Origin: Trichobilharzia regenti | Taxonomy: Eukaryota; Platyhelminthes; Trematoda; Strigeidida; Schistosomatidae | Assembly: GCA_944472135.2 (NCBI GenBank) | Contig: OX235265.1 | Coordinates: 55,749,112-55,813,111, forward strand | DNA: 64,000 nt | Reading direction: 5' to 3' | Shown here: in pieces, positions 46,417-57,075 of the stretch | How the letters are laid out: the number at the start of each line of letters is the position of its first letter | Position numbering within the stretch: the first letter of the stretch is position 1 | Program-made: the position numbers and the translations under genes | The notes under the pieces: model-generated | What the model saw: the letters and a program-made list of their open reading frames with translations, nothing else | Told to the model about the DNA's origin: nothing | The model's database searches: none

Positions 46417-47548
46417 CAGTGAAAACAAAGCACGTAGTTCAGCAAAGAGTCTTTGTTCGGCGAATTCATTTTCTCAGCTGTACAATCCCAAATATATATG
46501 CGTTATTTTGTATGTATGTGTACACTAAGTTTGTCGAAGGAAATTACAATTGGTTTTGGTTATTTTAACTAAACACGTGAAAGTTGGTAATTGGAGTTAC
46601 GTAATACAAAATCGGTCAAGAAAATAGGGAGTTAATGAAATTAGGGTAGTTGTCACAAACAGCTATTAAAAAGAGCATTCTTTTCGGCAACGCTAAGATT
46701 AGTGTTCTCCAGTCACTCACTGATCTGCAGAAGCCTCAAGGACAAGATCTCTTATCTGACCACTTCCCTGTGCATATATCAGTTCACCTGCTGCTGTGGA
46801 GTCAAGTACATCGGTCGTTCGACACACAACCTGTCCAAGAGGATTCAAGAACACCATCCAGCATGGCTGCGAAAAGCCAACAGTGGTGCAATAAGGAGTG
46901 CGACAAGTGAACACCTAGTTAACATTGATCATTCCATTTCAAAAAATGCCCCTTCCAAAGTAATCTATACAGTCAAAAATAACCTATCATATGCAATACG
47001 GTTTCGTCTTCTTTGTGTCACTGAATCTCTGGCCATTCACGCAGAAAAGCCGGAGCTGTGTATACGAAAGAGAATTACTCAACCACTTGTACTGTCATGG
47101 TAACAACTTTGTTGATTTTTAATGACTTAATTTTTTCTGTTCGCCTGTTTCTTTAATTGCTTATAATTCTTACATTCATTTAGAACTCTTACGTAATTTC
47201 GCATTCTATACTTTGTTTCTACGTGTATCCTGACTAAAACGCAATCATCAAACTATTCATATTATTGCATAACTTCTTTTTAACAACTGTTTGTGACAGC
47301 TCACCACCTTTGTTACTACCCTAATTTCATTAACTCCCTATTTTCTTGACCGATTTTGTATTACGTAACTCCAATTACCAACTTTCACGTGTTTAGTTAA
47401 AATAACCAAAACCAATTGTAATTTCCTTCGACAAACTTAGTGTACACATACATACAAAATAACGCATATATATTTGGGATTGTACAGCTGAGAAAATGAA
47501 TTCGCCGAACAAAGACTCTTTGCTGAACTACGTGCTTTGTTTTCATTT
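46417..47548 (+). mobile_element. PLE remnant with almost identical 230 bp inverted arms
   Basis: Arms 46421-46651 and 47315-47544 are inverted and nearly identical where I compared them. The outermost 60 nt of each arm carry the hammerhead-like motif (gtacagctgagaaaatgaattcgcc ... caaagactctttg ctgaactacg). The spacer holds a GIY-YIG C-terminus. High arm identity with a single damaged frame suggests a rather recent insertion. Confidence 0.88.
46702..47103 (+). CDS. PLE GIY-YIG nuclease, open C-terminal piece
   Basis: 133 open codons. CIYQFTCCCGVKYIGRSTHN starts the GIY-YIG domain (YxFxCxCG...YIGR), followed by LSKRIQEHHPAWLRKANSGA (catalytic Arg in RIQEH), then TSEHLVNIDHSISK, FRLLCVTESLAIHAEKPELC (catalytic Glu in TE/AE) and IRKRITQPLVLSW. 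The nuclease looks complete for this family although the reverse transcriptase is absent. As a truncated copy it probably makes no protein. Confidence 0.85.
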   Translation: MFSSHSLICRSLKDKISYLTTSLCIYQFTCCCGVKYIGRSTHNLSKRIQEHHPAWLRKANSGAIRSATSEHLVNIDHSISKNAPSKVIYTVKNNLSYAIRFRLLCVTESLAIHAEKPELCIRKRITQPLVLSW

Positions 47549-47807
47549 TTGTTACACATGTTTGCAGCTAATTCAATAAATGAAGTTTCCGCTATCTCTC
47601 TTTCCCACCACTCTGTTACATTAGATTTTATTGGTATCACCTTATTTCATCCTGTTGTTTGATTGTGTGCAATTGCGTGAGCTATTTTCCAGATTGCATA
47701 TCTTATTAGTGTCATTTGACCTAAAATTTTACTGAGTTTTTGTGCTCCACTAGTTTGATTAATCTCGTTTCACTACTTTAAGCTAAGTATTTGATCTGAC
47801 AATCATT

Positions 47808-48092
47808 TCAGGTTGTTAGATAAATTGAATTGTTTTGTTTAATGGGCTCCACAGGATCCTTTAACTGACATAGTTTGTTTCCAAGGGAGTTTGTGGGTTT
47901 TAATGCCACTTTCATTCCTGCATTGTTAAGAATTCTCTGTAAGGTTTCCGACATTCCTTCTCTGTATGGTAGTATTACTGATAACTTCAATTCCTTATTG
48001 ATGGGGTTATCATCATTTTGTGTCTTTTTGTCATGTATGTTGTCATTATTATTATTATTATTGCTATCATTATCACTACCGTTATTATTCAT
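47808..48092 (-). pseudogene. PLE segment between RT and GIY-YIG
   Basis: ELKLSVILPYREGMSETLQR, ILNNAGMKVALKPTNSLGNK, LCQLKDPVEPIKQNNSIYL. The order PY.EG.SE..., KPTN.L...L, LKDP is the typical region just before the nuclease of the second PLE subfamily (compare 43464-44290 and 52860-53040). The upstream poly-Asn stretch is an ATT repeat translated. Confidence 0.85.
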
Positions 48093-48239
48093 CTTCGAAG
48101 ATATATATTCAAGAACGACATCAGACCAAATTTAAGACTCGAAAATATTAGCTTTGGTAGTGGCAATTTCCCTATTCTTTCCATACAGTGAAGTCTTCTA
48201 AGGACTATATCTGTTTGTATAGGTTATCACTGTCTAAAG

Positions 48240-48475
48240 CCGTCAGGTGTGCGTCGGTGGCACAGAGGTTGGGACGCTCGCCGACCATGCACATGGTCCG
48301 GGGTTCGATCCCCAGCCGACTCACTCCTTTGCCTCGCTAAGCCAGAAATAATGCTGGTAAAGAGGAAATGTTGGGCATGGAGCTAGCAACCCCATCCTGT
48401 AAAATTAAACACTGCTACATAAACTTCAAGCCACTAGCTTGAGGCGCTATGTTCCACTGGGAACGTGAAGGAAAA
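48240..48475 (+). mobile_element. tRNA-derived SINE, best copy
   Basis: The head has an A box (gtggcacagaggttggg, 48257-48273) and a perfect B box (ggttcgatcccc, 48302-48313), the internal RNA polymerase III promoter. The body has gagctagcaaccccatcctgtaaa and acactgctacataaacttca (48379-48430), which resemble the RTE leader at 54030-54080. The tail gaggcgctatgttccactgg ends in a poly-A run and resembles the RTE 3' end at 57020-57050. Both relations suggest mobilisation by the RTE machinery. Confidence 0.88.
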
Positions 48476-49480
48476 AAAACAGTTAGTTAATACAATGTAC
48501 AGTGATACAGCACTGCTTACTGGATTACATTGCGAACGTAATTTATAGCTAATCACTATGATTTTTTGGTCGGTTTGTAAATATGCATTTGAAAAAATGA
48601 ATAATCATGGAGTCTACGCAACCTTCGAGTTTTACATATTCCATTTAATTAATTTTTAAAAAATGTTCAAAGGCAAGCACAACTTTTTCATGCCACATGA
48701 ATTTGCTTCAATGTTAAAAATTTACCTTGTTCACTGATTGTATACAAGTTGTCCCTACTAAAATATAATTAAATTTTCTCAAAAGCAAGAATACTGTTCG
48801 GTTTTTTCCAGTGGAATACTGTAAATGTTTCATTGGATAATTAAAAAGAATCTCTTTTTCCTGTTAAAAACATCACAATTTAAAAAATAATGATAATAAG
48901 CTTTTGTATCTGGTGCCATGTAATGAATCAATTCAGAATACTGAAATAGTTACTATAGACAAACAGATAAAATCCTACGACTAAACATATTTCCTTTGAT
49001 GAAGTATCATTATTCAACTATACATAATCACAAATTTAACCAAAAACTATTTCAGATGATCTAACTGTGAATTCTTGTTACTAAAGAGTTCTTAAACCCT
49101 TACATTGACAAGGAGGCAGAGCTAAAGATAATCCATGGACTAAAATATCAAGCTAATGTATACATAAAGATTCGTCCTTCGGCTAATGAAAGCAGCCATT
49201 AGGCAAAGATAATCCTTTCATAGCACTGTTTTTGGCTAATTTCGATGGTAACTATTCATTCACTTCCCTGTGTTTGTGTCCTGTTAGACTGCTTATCATT
49301 TTCAATTTATTTCAGTATTGTGGTCTAACTAGTCACATACATAAACGTTTGAAGTACAGAATAAGAGAAGCATACAAATGCTTGACCATATCTCGTATAC
49401 CCTACGTTTTTGATTCAAGGATATTCAGTCTATTCCAGTTTAAAAAAGAATAGATTATCCAAGTTCAAAGCATTTGGGTA
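48476..49480. other. No gene seen
   Basis: AT-rich. A tiny minus exon candidate at about 48732-48760 (RDNLYTISEQ, framed by ag and gtaaat) has no support from neighbours. Confidence 0.4.
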
Positions 49481-50600
49481 GATACACACCTGAAGACGTC
49501 ATTCCTAGTATAAAAGTAGCATTAAGTAAAATAGACAAAACTACTGTGGAACATGTCAGAGCACAATATGCCTTGGCTCTAAAAAACAGAAGAAAGGAAG
49601 AAGCAAATTATCACAAAATGAAATAGCAGATCTAAAAAGCTTGAGTAATGACAAAAACACGGTGATCGCAAAGGCTGACAAGGGTTATACAACAAAAGTC
49701 ATGGTAAAATCAGACTACATAAACAAGGTCAGTCAACATATTGAAACAGGCCCATATGTGGGAATTAAAAAACCTGTGAACACTATTATGGATAAAATCA
49801 AAAATCCACTAGTGATTTAGTACGCCGTATGAAGTCATCTTTAGGTGAGTCAAAATGGTTTAAACTTATGTTTAAAACTAATAATCCTAGTAGAATGTAT
49901 GGTGCTATAAAAATTCATAAATTAGGATACCTCATCAGGCCAATAGCTGACTTTAGGAAAACCCCGACGTACGAGTTATCTAAATATTTAGCATTGATAG
50001 TATCTCCATTAGGGATAGGTCAAAATATAAACTAACTAATCCCTATGTAATGAAACAGAAACTAGAGGAAGTCCAATTAGAGAAAGATGAAAAAATGATT
50101 TGTCTTGGCATAACCAGTCAATATACTAATATTGTCATTAATACAGCTGTGGAGGCAGTTAGGAATGAACTGAACATTGCTGCTGAACTCGAAAGTGCGA
50201 ATAAGCTCTCGGTCGATGAAATAATGTTAGGTGTTCAGTTATATCTAACCTCCAGTGTATTCAAATTTCAAAATAAACTACATAAATAAATGAATGGGGT
50301 GGCAATGAGACCACCAATATCCCCAATAGTGGCGGACATATTTATGGATAGTTGGGAATATAAGGGAGAACACAAAGGTGTATACAGTATGATAACAGAA
50401 CATCTGGTAAATTCTCGGCGCTCAGCCCCATTTGAAAATTCCTTCAAGACCATATACAAGATCCGATGCAATCTACCATAGGGATTGAAATCGAGACATC
50501 TAAGAATACCTGAGGCTCAAAAACCCAAGATTACTCTGTGTATCCGAGAGAAATATGTCCGACCGTCGTCCCTACCGTGGCCATCATGAAAAGTCAGTAC
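49480..50600 (+). pseudogene. PLE reverse transcriptase and nuclease tail, broken
   Basis: Blocks in order: YTPEDVIPSIKVALSKIDKT (49480 on), ADKGYTTKVMVKSDYINKV, MYGAIKIHKLGYLIRPIADF (RT fingers, the PLE YGxxKIHK...PIRPI motif), ELSKYLALIVSPLG, ICLGITSQYTNIVINTAVEA, FKFQNKLHK stop MNGVAMRPPISPIVADIFM (Q..GVAMG.P.SP), then a jump to EHLVNSRRSAPFENSFKTIY and LCIREKYVRPSSLPWPS, the GIY-YIG tail. The catalytic D-D block and the start of the nuclease are deleted. Several stops. Confidence 0.88.
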
Positions 50601-50936
50601 CACCAGTAATGATTATCCTATTACCTTTCTTGTCTAACCTTCTTGTTTATCTGTCATATTTACGTTTTTAAATCCCTATCTCCATTTTTAGATTTAGTTA
50701 CTGTTTTTATTTTAGTATATCCGAACCTCCTACCCATTTTGTTTATACTACGTCCTAGACCCGTAATTATACAGACTGACAAGTTTTTCAGTGATTATAA
50801 TCCTATTTTGTCTTTTCTACCCGATCATCCTGATTATTACACGATGTAGTTTTTAATTTGACCTTTAACCCAATATATTTCTAGAATAATGCAACTACCT
50901 AAGTTCTCAATATAGAAAATATCCCCATTTAGACAT

Positions 50937-52288
50937 TTAGAAAAGAGAAAGATTGAGCGAAGAAATATTTACTTTTCAATTAGATCCTCATCTCTGGCTC
51001 TACTCTAACATATATAGCATTTTAATTACAATACACAACAATTTACCAATCAAGTGGCGATATGTTTGTTAACAATAATTAGTCGGTGTCAAAATGTCAA
51101 TGGGGTGATAATTAACGAAGAAAAATTCATATATATAATTAAAAGGTGGAAATGGTTACAACACGTGGATTACATAATGCATAATTTTGGAAAAATGAAG
51201 AGCAATTAAGGAATAAGCGTGTGCACAGGTTGATTACGTAACAGATTGTTAAAGAAAATAAAACAATTTGGACAATGATAATTTGTAACTAAAGTTGAAG
51301 TGGTCATAAGAATAAAATAATTTTTACAAGGATAACACGTAATTAAAGATGAAGTAGTCAGAAAAATATGTGTATATATGTATATATGTGTATATGTATA
51401 TATATATATATATATATAATTATATATATATATGTATCTACCAGTTTGACTGCAGCTGCGGAGCCAGCTACATCGGGCGAACAATTAGGCAGGTTCATCA
51501 TCGTATTTCCGAACATCATCCGGCATGGTTAAGCAAGGGACAAACAAAATCTATTCGTAGCTCTATTTTAGCCCACCTTGTAGATAGTGAGCATAAGGTT
51601 GATGTTAATACTGCATTTAAAATTATTTATCGCATTCCTACTAATCTTAATTTTGCTTTACGAGTTCGTCTTCTACATACAGCTGAAGCAATAGGAATCC
51701 ACCTGAAGAAGCCAAACTTGTGTGTCCAGAAGAAATTTGTACAGCCACTTTCCTTACCTTGGCCATCGTTACATGACTGTATAAACCGGACTACTCCACC
51801 ACCCTCCCCCTAGAATAATTTTTCTTTTTAAAAACTATAATTGTCCAAATTATTTTATTTTTCTGACTACTTCATCTTTAATTACGTGTTATCCTTGTAA
51901 AAATTATTTTATTCTTATGACCACTTCAACTTTAGTTACAAATTATCATTGTCCAAATTGTTTTATTTTCTTTAACAATCTGTTACGTAATCAACCTGTG
52001 CACACGCTTATTCCTTAATTGCTCTTCATTTTTCCAAAATTATGCATTATGTAATCCACGTGTTGTAACCATTTCCACCTTTTAATTATATATATGAATT
52101 TTTCTTCGTTAATTATCACCCCATTGACATTTTGACACCGACTAATTATTGTTAACAAACATATCGCCACTTGATTGGTAAATTGTTGTGTATTGTAATT
52201 AAAATGCTATATATGTTAGAGTAGAGCCAGAGATGAGGATCTAATTGAAAAGTAAATATTTCTTCGCTCAATCTTTCTCTTTTCTAAA
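50937..52288 (+). mobile_element. PLE foldback with 425 bp near-identical inverted arms
   Basis: Arms 50937-51369 and 51862-52287 are inverted and, in the long stretches I compared, identical. The spacer of about 490 bp holds a (ta)n tract and an intact GIY-YIG frame. This is the longest and best-preserved foldback in the window. Confidence 0.92.
51370..51813 (+). CDS. PLE GIY-YIG nuclease, open C-terminal piece
   Basis: The first 25 codons are a translated (ta)n tract; the real part starts at YQFDCSCGASYIGRTIRQVH (about 51438). RISEHHPAWLSKGQTKSIRS, SSILAHLVDSEHKVDVNTAF, LRVRLLHTAEAIGIHLKKPN and LCVQKKFVQPLSLPWPS follow without a stop. YIGR, RISEH (Arg) and AEAI (Glu) match the nuclease active site. 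The reverse transcriptase part is missing. Intact frame and matched arms mark a young insertion. Confidence 0.88.
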   Translation: MYICIYVYMYIYIYIYNYIYICIYQFDCSCGASYIGRTIRQVHHRISEHHPAWLSKGQTKSIRSSILAHLVDSEHKVDVNTAFKIIYRIPTNLNFALRVRLLHTAEAIGIHLKKPNLCVQKKFVQPLSLPWPSLHDCINRTTPPPSP

Positions 52289-52859
52289 TACCTAAGTTCT
52301 ATTTATTACACTTAGTAATTAATTTGGTCTTTGACCGGAAATAATTATGGAACCTTCTCACACATTTAATATAAATACACGAATGTACACTCTAGTTGAT
52401 GACTTGGTCGAAAACAAAATAAGAGTCTTAGAACGCATAATCATGCTCTTAAGTTATGACGGAAATATGTAGATTACGCATTCACCGTGTTTATATTTGA
52501 ACATATTCCTCAATTTCTCACACACATAAACTCAATAGAAGACGGAATCGAATTCACTTCTGAGTTAGAAAATACAAATGGTGAGTTGGCCATGCTAGAG
52601 TGTTGAATGAAACGAAAACAAGATATTGGGTTACATACTAGCATGCATAGGAAACTGTCACACTCTAATAAATACTCAGACTTTAATTCATCCCATCCAA
52701 AATTGGTAAAGATAGATTGAGGTAAATGTCTGTATAATCAGGCCAAGAGCCTAAGTAGTAAGCTAGAATATTTGAATATCGAATTCAAACGAATAAAGGA
52801 AATACTACTAGTGGATAGCGATCCATAGAAAGAAAGGATTCACAATGGAAATGACAAAA

Positions 52860-53250
52860 TTAACAAAAATAACATAGAATTCAAAGCCTCTGTAGTACTG
52901 CTGTATAAAGAAGGGACATCAGAGGGCTTACGTAAAATTTTTATTAAGGCTGGAATTAGGGTGGCATTTAAACCAACCAACCATCTCACTCAGCGACAAA
53001 CTTTGTCGGCTTAAGGACCCAAAGACCCAATTAAGAAAAACAGTATAATTTAACAAATACCACATAATGACTGAGGTGAGGTGAGTTACATAGGTCAAAG
53101 TAGTAGATCGGGCTTAATGAGATTATTGGAACATAACAATTTTGCTAGACCTAGAATGATTGCCCCTGCTAATTTAAATGACCTAGAAGAAAGCTCAGCC
53201 ATTGCTCAGCATTGCATCAAATTCACTTGCATGTAATTACACAAGGGAGT
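52860..53250 (+). pseudogene. PLE pre-nuclease and GIY-YIG fragment, second subfamily
   Basis: VLLYKEGTSEGLRKIFIKAG, IRVAFKPTNHLTQRQTL, stop, DPIKKN, QIPHND, VSYIGQSSRSGLMRLLEHNN, FARPRMIAPANLNDLEESSA, IAQHCIKFTCM. Same design as 47808-48092 plus the nuclease start. Stops at several places. Confidence 0.85.
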
Positions 53251-54082
53251 GGGACAGGGTGAAAGCATTGAGAGATAATATAGTTAGATGGATAGCGAAG
53301 TTAATCAATGAAGCTTTTTTTTATCGATTCAACACCGCAGGTGTGCAATCGGAATGACACAGTGCGTATGCCAGAGATATGGGAAGTGGCAACAAACAAC
53401 GTGTGGAAGAAGGGGAGAGAGAAAGAGAATTAACGTCAGTAGAAAGTTTGAGTATTGTAGAATAGAGGATTTAATCAGCAGGATTTAATCAGCTAGCGAA
53501 GTCTCACATCTGAGATTATCGAGAGCGACCAATTGTGATTGACCAAGTGTCATCGTGCGCGCTTTTCGACTATTACGCTACATTTTGGTCATAAATAAAA
53601 TCTCTTATTACTCTAAAATTTTATGCAAAGTGTTTGCGGAAATTATCACAATTATTAACCTTTCGAACACTGAATCCAAAAAATACAATCTTATTGACAG
53701 ATAATACACATAACTCACTGTTTGGATTTGTGGAATTTTTAAACATAAACACATCTATAATTGTATATATTGTTGGATTTATATGTTCAAGTTGCTCCAA
53801 GTCAGTGAGTTTATGGTTAAGATATCATTTTAGTTAACTGTACTGAACTATATTACATGTTGTCCTATTTTATAGTTGTCGTCGCTTTTTGCCCTTTTTT
53901 CTGTGAACTGTTTCCTTTGTTGATGTTGTTCTCATTGTTTGTCCGTTATTTTCTGATTTTGAGGGGAGCAACCCAAAAAGTTGCTTCTCTCTAAACTTTT
54001 ACTTAATGTAATCATTCTTTTCTCAGGCGTGAGGCTAGCAACCACACCCTGTAAACAAAGTTGCTACAGAACCTTCAGCAAA

Positions 54083-55195
54083 ATGAACCTCTTTGCACCA
54101 AAAGAAAAAGTCTGTGTAGGAACATGGAACGTCCGAACTATGTACGAGACTGGAAAAGCTGCCCAGATCGCCAACGAGATGAAAAGATACGGAATACAAG
54201 TGCTGGGAATATGTGAGAGCAGATGGAATGGGAGTGGACTCACCAAATTGTCAACAGGTGAGTCAGTGATCTACTCCGGTCACCCAGAAGATAACCACAC
54301 GCACACCGAGGGCGTGGCTATCATGATGTCACCAACGGCAACGAAAGCCCTGATACAATGGGAGGCGATTTCGTCCAGGATAATGACCGCCAGGTTCAAC
54401 TCCAAAGGAAGGAAAGTGTCAATCATACAATGTTATGCACCCACAAACAACGCAGACCTCGAGAAGAAAGAAGAATTCTACAGGCAACTACAGGCAACAA
54501 TGGACAATACTCCAGCTGGCGACATGAAAATACTAATGGGAGACATGAACGCCAAACTGGGACCAGACAATACGGGAAGGGAACTCATCATGGGTAGAGA
54601 AGCTCTAGGAGAAATGAATGAAAACGGAGAACTCTTCGCCGACTTCTGCGCCTTCAACGAACTGGTGATTGGTGGCAGTGTATACAAGCACAAAGATATC
54701 CACAAGGCTACATGGGTGTCACCAGACGGGCAAACCAAAAACCAAATCGACTTCATCTCAATCTCAAGGAAGTGGAGGCGCAGCCTACTGGACACAAAAG
54801 CAAGAAGAGGAGCAGACGTTGGCTCAGACCACTATCTCGTACAAGGGACAATCCAAATCAAATTAAAAGCTTTCAAAGAAGGAGGAGCTGCAGATAGACC
54901 ACAAGCCAAGTTCAACACTCAAAAGCTGAAGGACCAGGCTACAAAGGACATCTTCATTGCAAGCATAAAGGACAAAGCCGAGACACAAATCAACACTAGC
55001 GAAGAGGTCGGCGTTGAAAAGCACTGGAACAACTTGAAAACGGTGTGGAGCCAAACCTGCATAGAAATTCTAGGCAGAAAAAAGAGACAGGACAAACAGT
55101 GGCTCACTACGGACACTTGGAAACTAATAGAAGAGAGAAGGACAGTGAAGCAAAAGATTATCCAGTGCACGACGAGCAACAAAAACAGGAGCTGA
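54083..55195 (+). CDS. RTE endonuclease part of the polyprotein
   Basis: The likely start is the ATG at 54083 (MNLFAPKEK); the upstream frame has no conserved residues. It is an apurinic/apyrimidinic-type endonuclease that nicks target DNA for target-primed reverse transcription. Motifs: VGTWNVRT (Asn), GICESRWNGSG (Glu, metal), HTEGVAIMM, CYAPTNNAD, MGDMNAKLG (Asp and Asn), TKNQIDFI (Asp), GSDHYLVQG (the final SDH with catalytic His). All catalytic residues look intact. The frame then continues through the linker and is lost near 55170, where a shift moves the reading to the next frame. Confidence 0.93.
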   Translation: MNLFAPKEKVCVGTWNVRTMYETGKAAQIANEMKRYGIQVLGICESRWNGSGLTKLSTGESVIYSGHPEDNHTHTEGVAIMMSPTATKALIQWEAISSRIMTARFNSKGRKVSIIQCYAPTNNADLEKKEEFYRQLQATMDNTPAGDMKILMGDMNAKLGPDNTGRELIMGREALGEMNENGELFADFCAFNELVIGGSVYKHKDIHKATWVSPDGQTKNQIDFISISRKWRRSLLDTKARRGADVGSDHYLVQGTIQIKLKAFKEGGAADRPQAKFNTQKLKDQATKDIFIASIKDKAETQINTSEEVGVEKHWNNLKTVWSQTCIEILGRKKRQDKQWLTTDTWKLIEERRTVKQKIIQCTTSNKNRS

Positions 55196-56625
55196 ATGCA
55201 AGCTACAATACACTGAACAAAAGAGTGAAGAAAAGTGCCAGGGAAGACAAAAGAAAATATTATGAAACCATGGCAAACGAAGCAGAACAAGCTGCAGGCA
55301 AAGGAGACCTCGCCACACTCTACCAAACAACTAGGAACCTTTCGGGCAAACGTTCGACACAGATTAAGCCAATAAAGGACGACAATGGAAAGTCAATCAC
55401 CAAAGAGGTGGAACAGAGAAAGCACTGGGTTGAACACTTCAAAAGACTTCTAAATCGTCCGCCACCTACAACACGTCCAGCAATACCAACAACGGAAGCA
55501 GAACTACCAGTGAACACTGACCCCCCGACGAAATCAGAAGTCCTGAATGCAATCAAGATGCTTAAAACTGGGAAAACACCGGGACCAGATGGAATCCCAG
55601 CAGAGGCTTTGAAAATAGACCCAGAGACAACAGCGGACTTGATGACACCACTACTGGAGAAGGTGTGGAAAGAGGGCAAAGTACCCGAGGATTGGAAGAA
55701 CAGTTACTTATTCAAACTTCCAAAGAAAGGAGACTTAAGTCAATGTAAAAACTGGCGTGGAATTATGCTTCTGTCCATTCCAAGCAAGATACTAAGTCGC
55801 ATCATCCTGGAGAGAATCAAACAAGCCCTAGATGAAAAACTTCGTCCGGAACAGGCTGGATTCAGGAGAAACAAATCATGTATTGATCAAATCGCCACTC
55901 TACGGATCATCATTGAACAAAGCTTGGAATGGCAGTCACCTCTCTATCTCAACTTCATCGACTTTGAAAAGGCCTTCGACAGCGTCGATCGAGAGGTCAT
56001 TTGGAAACTACTTCGCTACTACGGGGTCCCATCGACAATTATACACCTCATCCAACAGTTATACGACAATGCTGCATGCCAAGTAATCCACAACGGGAAA
56101 CTTACGGAAGCCTTCGAAGTGAGGACGGGAGTGAGGCAAGGCTGTCTACTATCACCAATGATCTTCCTGATTGCAATTGATTGGATAATGCGACAGACAA
56201 CGGCAACCAACGAGGGAACAGGCATAAAATGGACTGACACAAAAGACTTGGAGGATCTGGATTTCGCCGATGATATATGTCTGATTTCCCATAAACTGGA
56301 AGATATGCAAGTGAAAAGTAACAAGTTGGCAGAAGAAGCATCAAAGATAGGACTTCACGTGAACATAGATAAAACAGAGATGATGAAGATTCCTAGCCAA
56401 CATCAACAACACCAACAGACCACAATAAGCATAAATGGGAAGAACCTGAAAGAAACAACCTCCTTCACCTACCTGGGAAGCATCGTCTCAACTACAGGCG
56501 GAACTGACGAGGACATCAAAGCCAGAATCGGAAAAGCAAGACAAGCTTTCATTACTCTCAAATCTGTGTGGAGGTCAACAGCATCAGCATCAAAAATAAG
56601 ATCCGGATTTTCAACTCCAATGTGA
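55170..56625 (+). CDS. RTE reverse transcriptase part of the polyprotein
   Basis: It continues in a second frame from about 55170: linker (LNASYNTLNKRVKKSA), KTGKTPGPDGIPAEALK, NWRGIMLLSIPSKILSRIIL, PEQAGFRRNKSC, YLNFIDFEKAFDSVDRE (motif A with the first catalytic Asp), RTGVRQGCLLSPMIFLIAID (motif B), DFADDICLIS (motif C, catalytic ADD), TYLGSIVSTTGG. All RT motifs are intact. The frame ends after KSVWRST at 56580-56625, where a second shift occurs. Confidence 0.93.
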
Positions 56626-57047
56626 AGTCAGTGCTACTATACGGATCAGAGACTTGGCGAGTCATAAAGAGCATCTCAAACAAACTTCAAACCTTCATTA
56701 ACAACTGTCTCCGCTCAATACTCAAGATCAGATGGCCAGAAAAGATCAGCAACAGGGATCTCTGGGAGCGAACCAATCAGGAACCGATTGTGAAACAAAT
56801 AGGCAGAAAGAAATGGAGATGGATTGGCCATACGCTGAGGAAACCATCAAGTGACATCACTAGACAAGCCCTCGAGTGGAACCCGAAAGGGAGGCGGCGA
56901 GTTGGTCGTCCAAGGGTGACTTGGAGGAGGTCATGCGAGGAGGAGATGAAAGCATGTGGACAGACCTGGAGCAGGGTGAAAAAGTTGTCAGAAAACCGAA
57001 GTCAATGGAGGTGCGCAGCTGAAGCCCTATGTTCCTCTAGGAACTAA
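56580..57047 (+). CDS. RTE C-terminal part of the polyprotein
   Basis: Third frame: ISIKNKIRIFNSNVKSVLLY, YGSETWRV, IRWPEKISNRDLWERTNQEP, RKKWRWIGHTLRKP (the WxGHxxR motif near the end of such LINE proteins), RRRVGRPRVTWRRSCEEEMK, and a stop at 57047 after ALCSSRN. It is complete to the natural end. The last codons overlap the 3' tail shared with the SINE. Confidence 0.9.
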   Translation, partial: SISIKNKIRIFNSNVKSVLLYGSETWRVIKSISNKLQTFINNCLRSILKIRWPEKISNRDLWERTNQEPIVKQIGRKKWRWIGHTLRKPSSDITRQALEWNPKGRRRVGRPRVTWRRSCEEEMKACGQTWSRVKKLSENRSQWRCAAEALCSSRN

Positions 57048-57075
57048 AGGATACAATAATAATAATAATAATGAT

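Larger units (their letters stand above)
53985..57075 (+). mobile_element. RTE-type LINE, nearly full length
   Basis: About 3.1 kb: a short leader (gtgaggctagcaaccacacc, 54029-54080), one long coding region cut by two frameshifts (near 55170 and 56583), a 3' tail (gaagccctatgttcctctagg) and an end made of taa repeats, typical of RTE elements. It is the best copy of at least five in this window. Confidence 0.95.

Noticed and set aside
48257..48330. A true tRNA gene
   Set aside because: The promoter boxes are good, but the sequence does not close an acceptor stem and runs into a SINE body.
54478..54795. Minus frame of 105 codons
   Set aside because: Shadow of the RTE endonuclease; no independent evidence.
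54919..55326. Minus frame of 135 codons, hydrophobic
   Set aside because: Antisense of the A-rich RTE linker; hydrophobicity follows from reading T-rich DNA.
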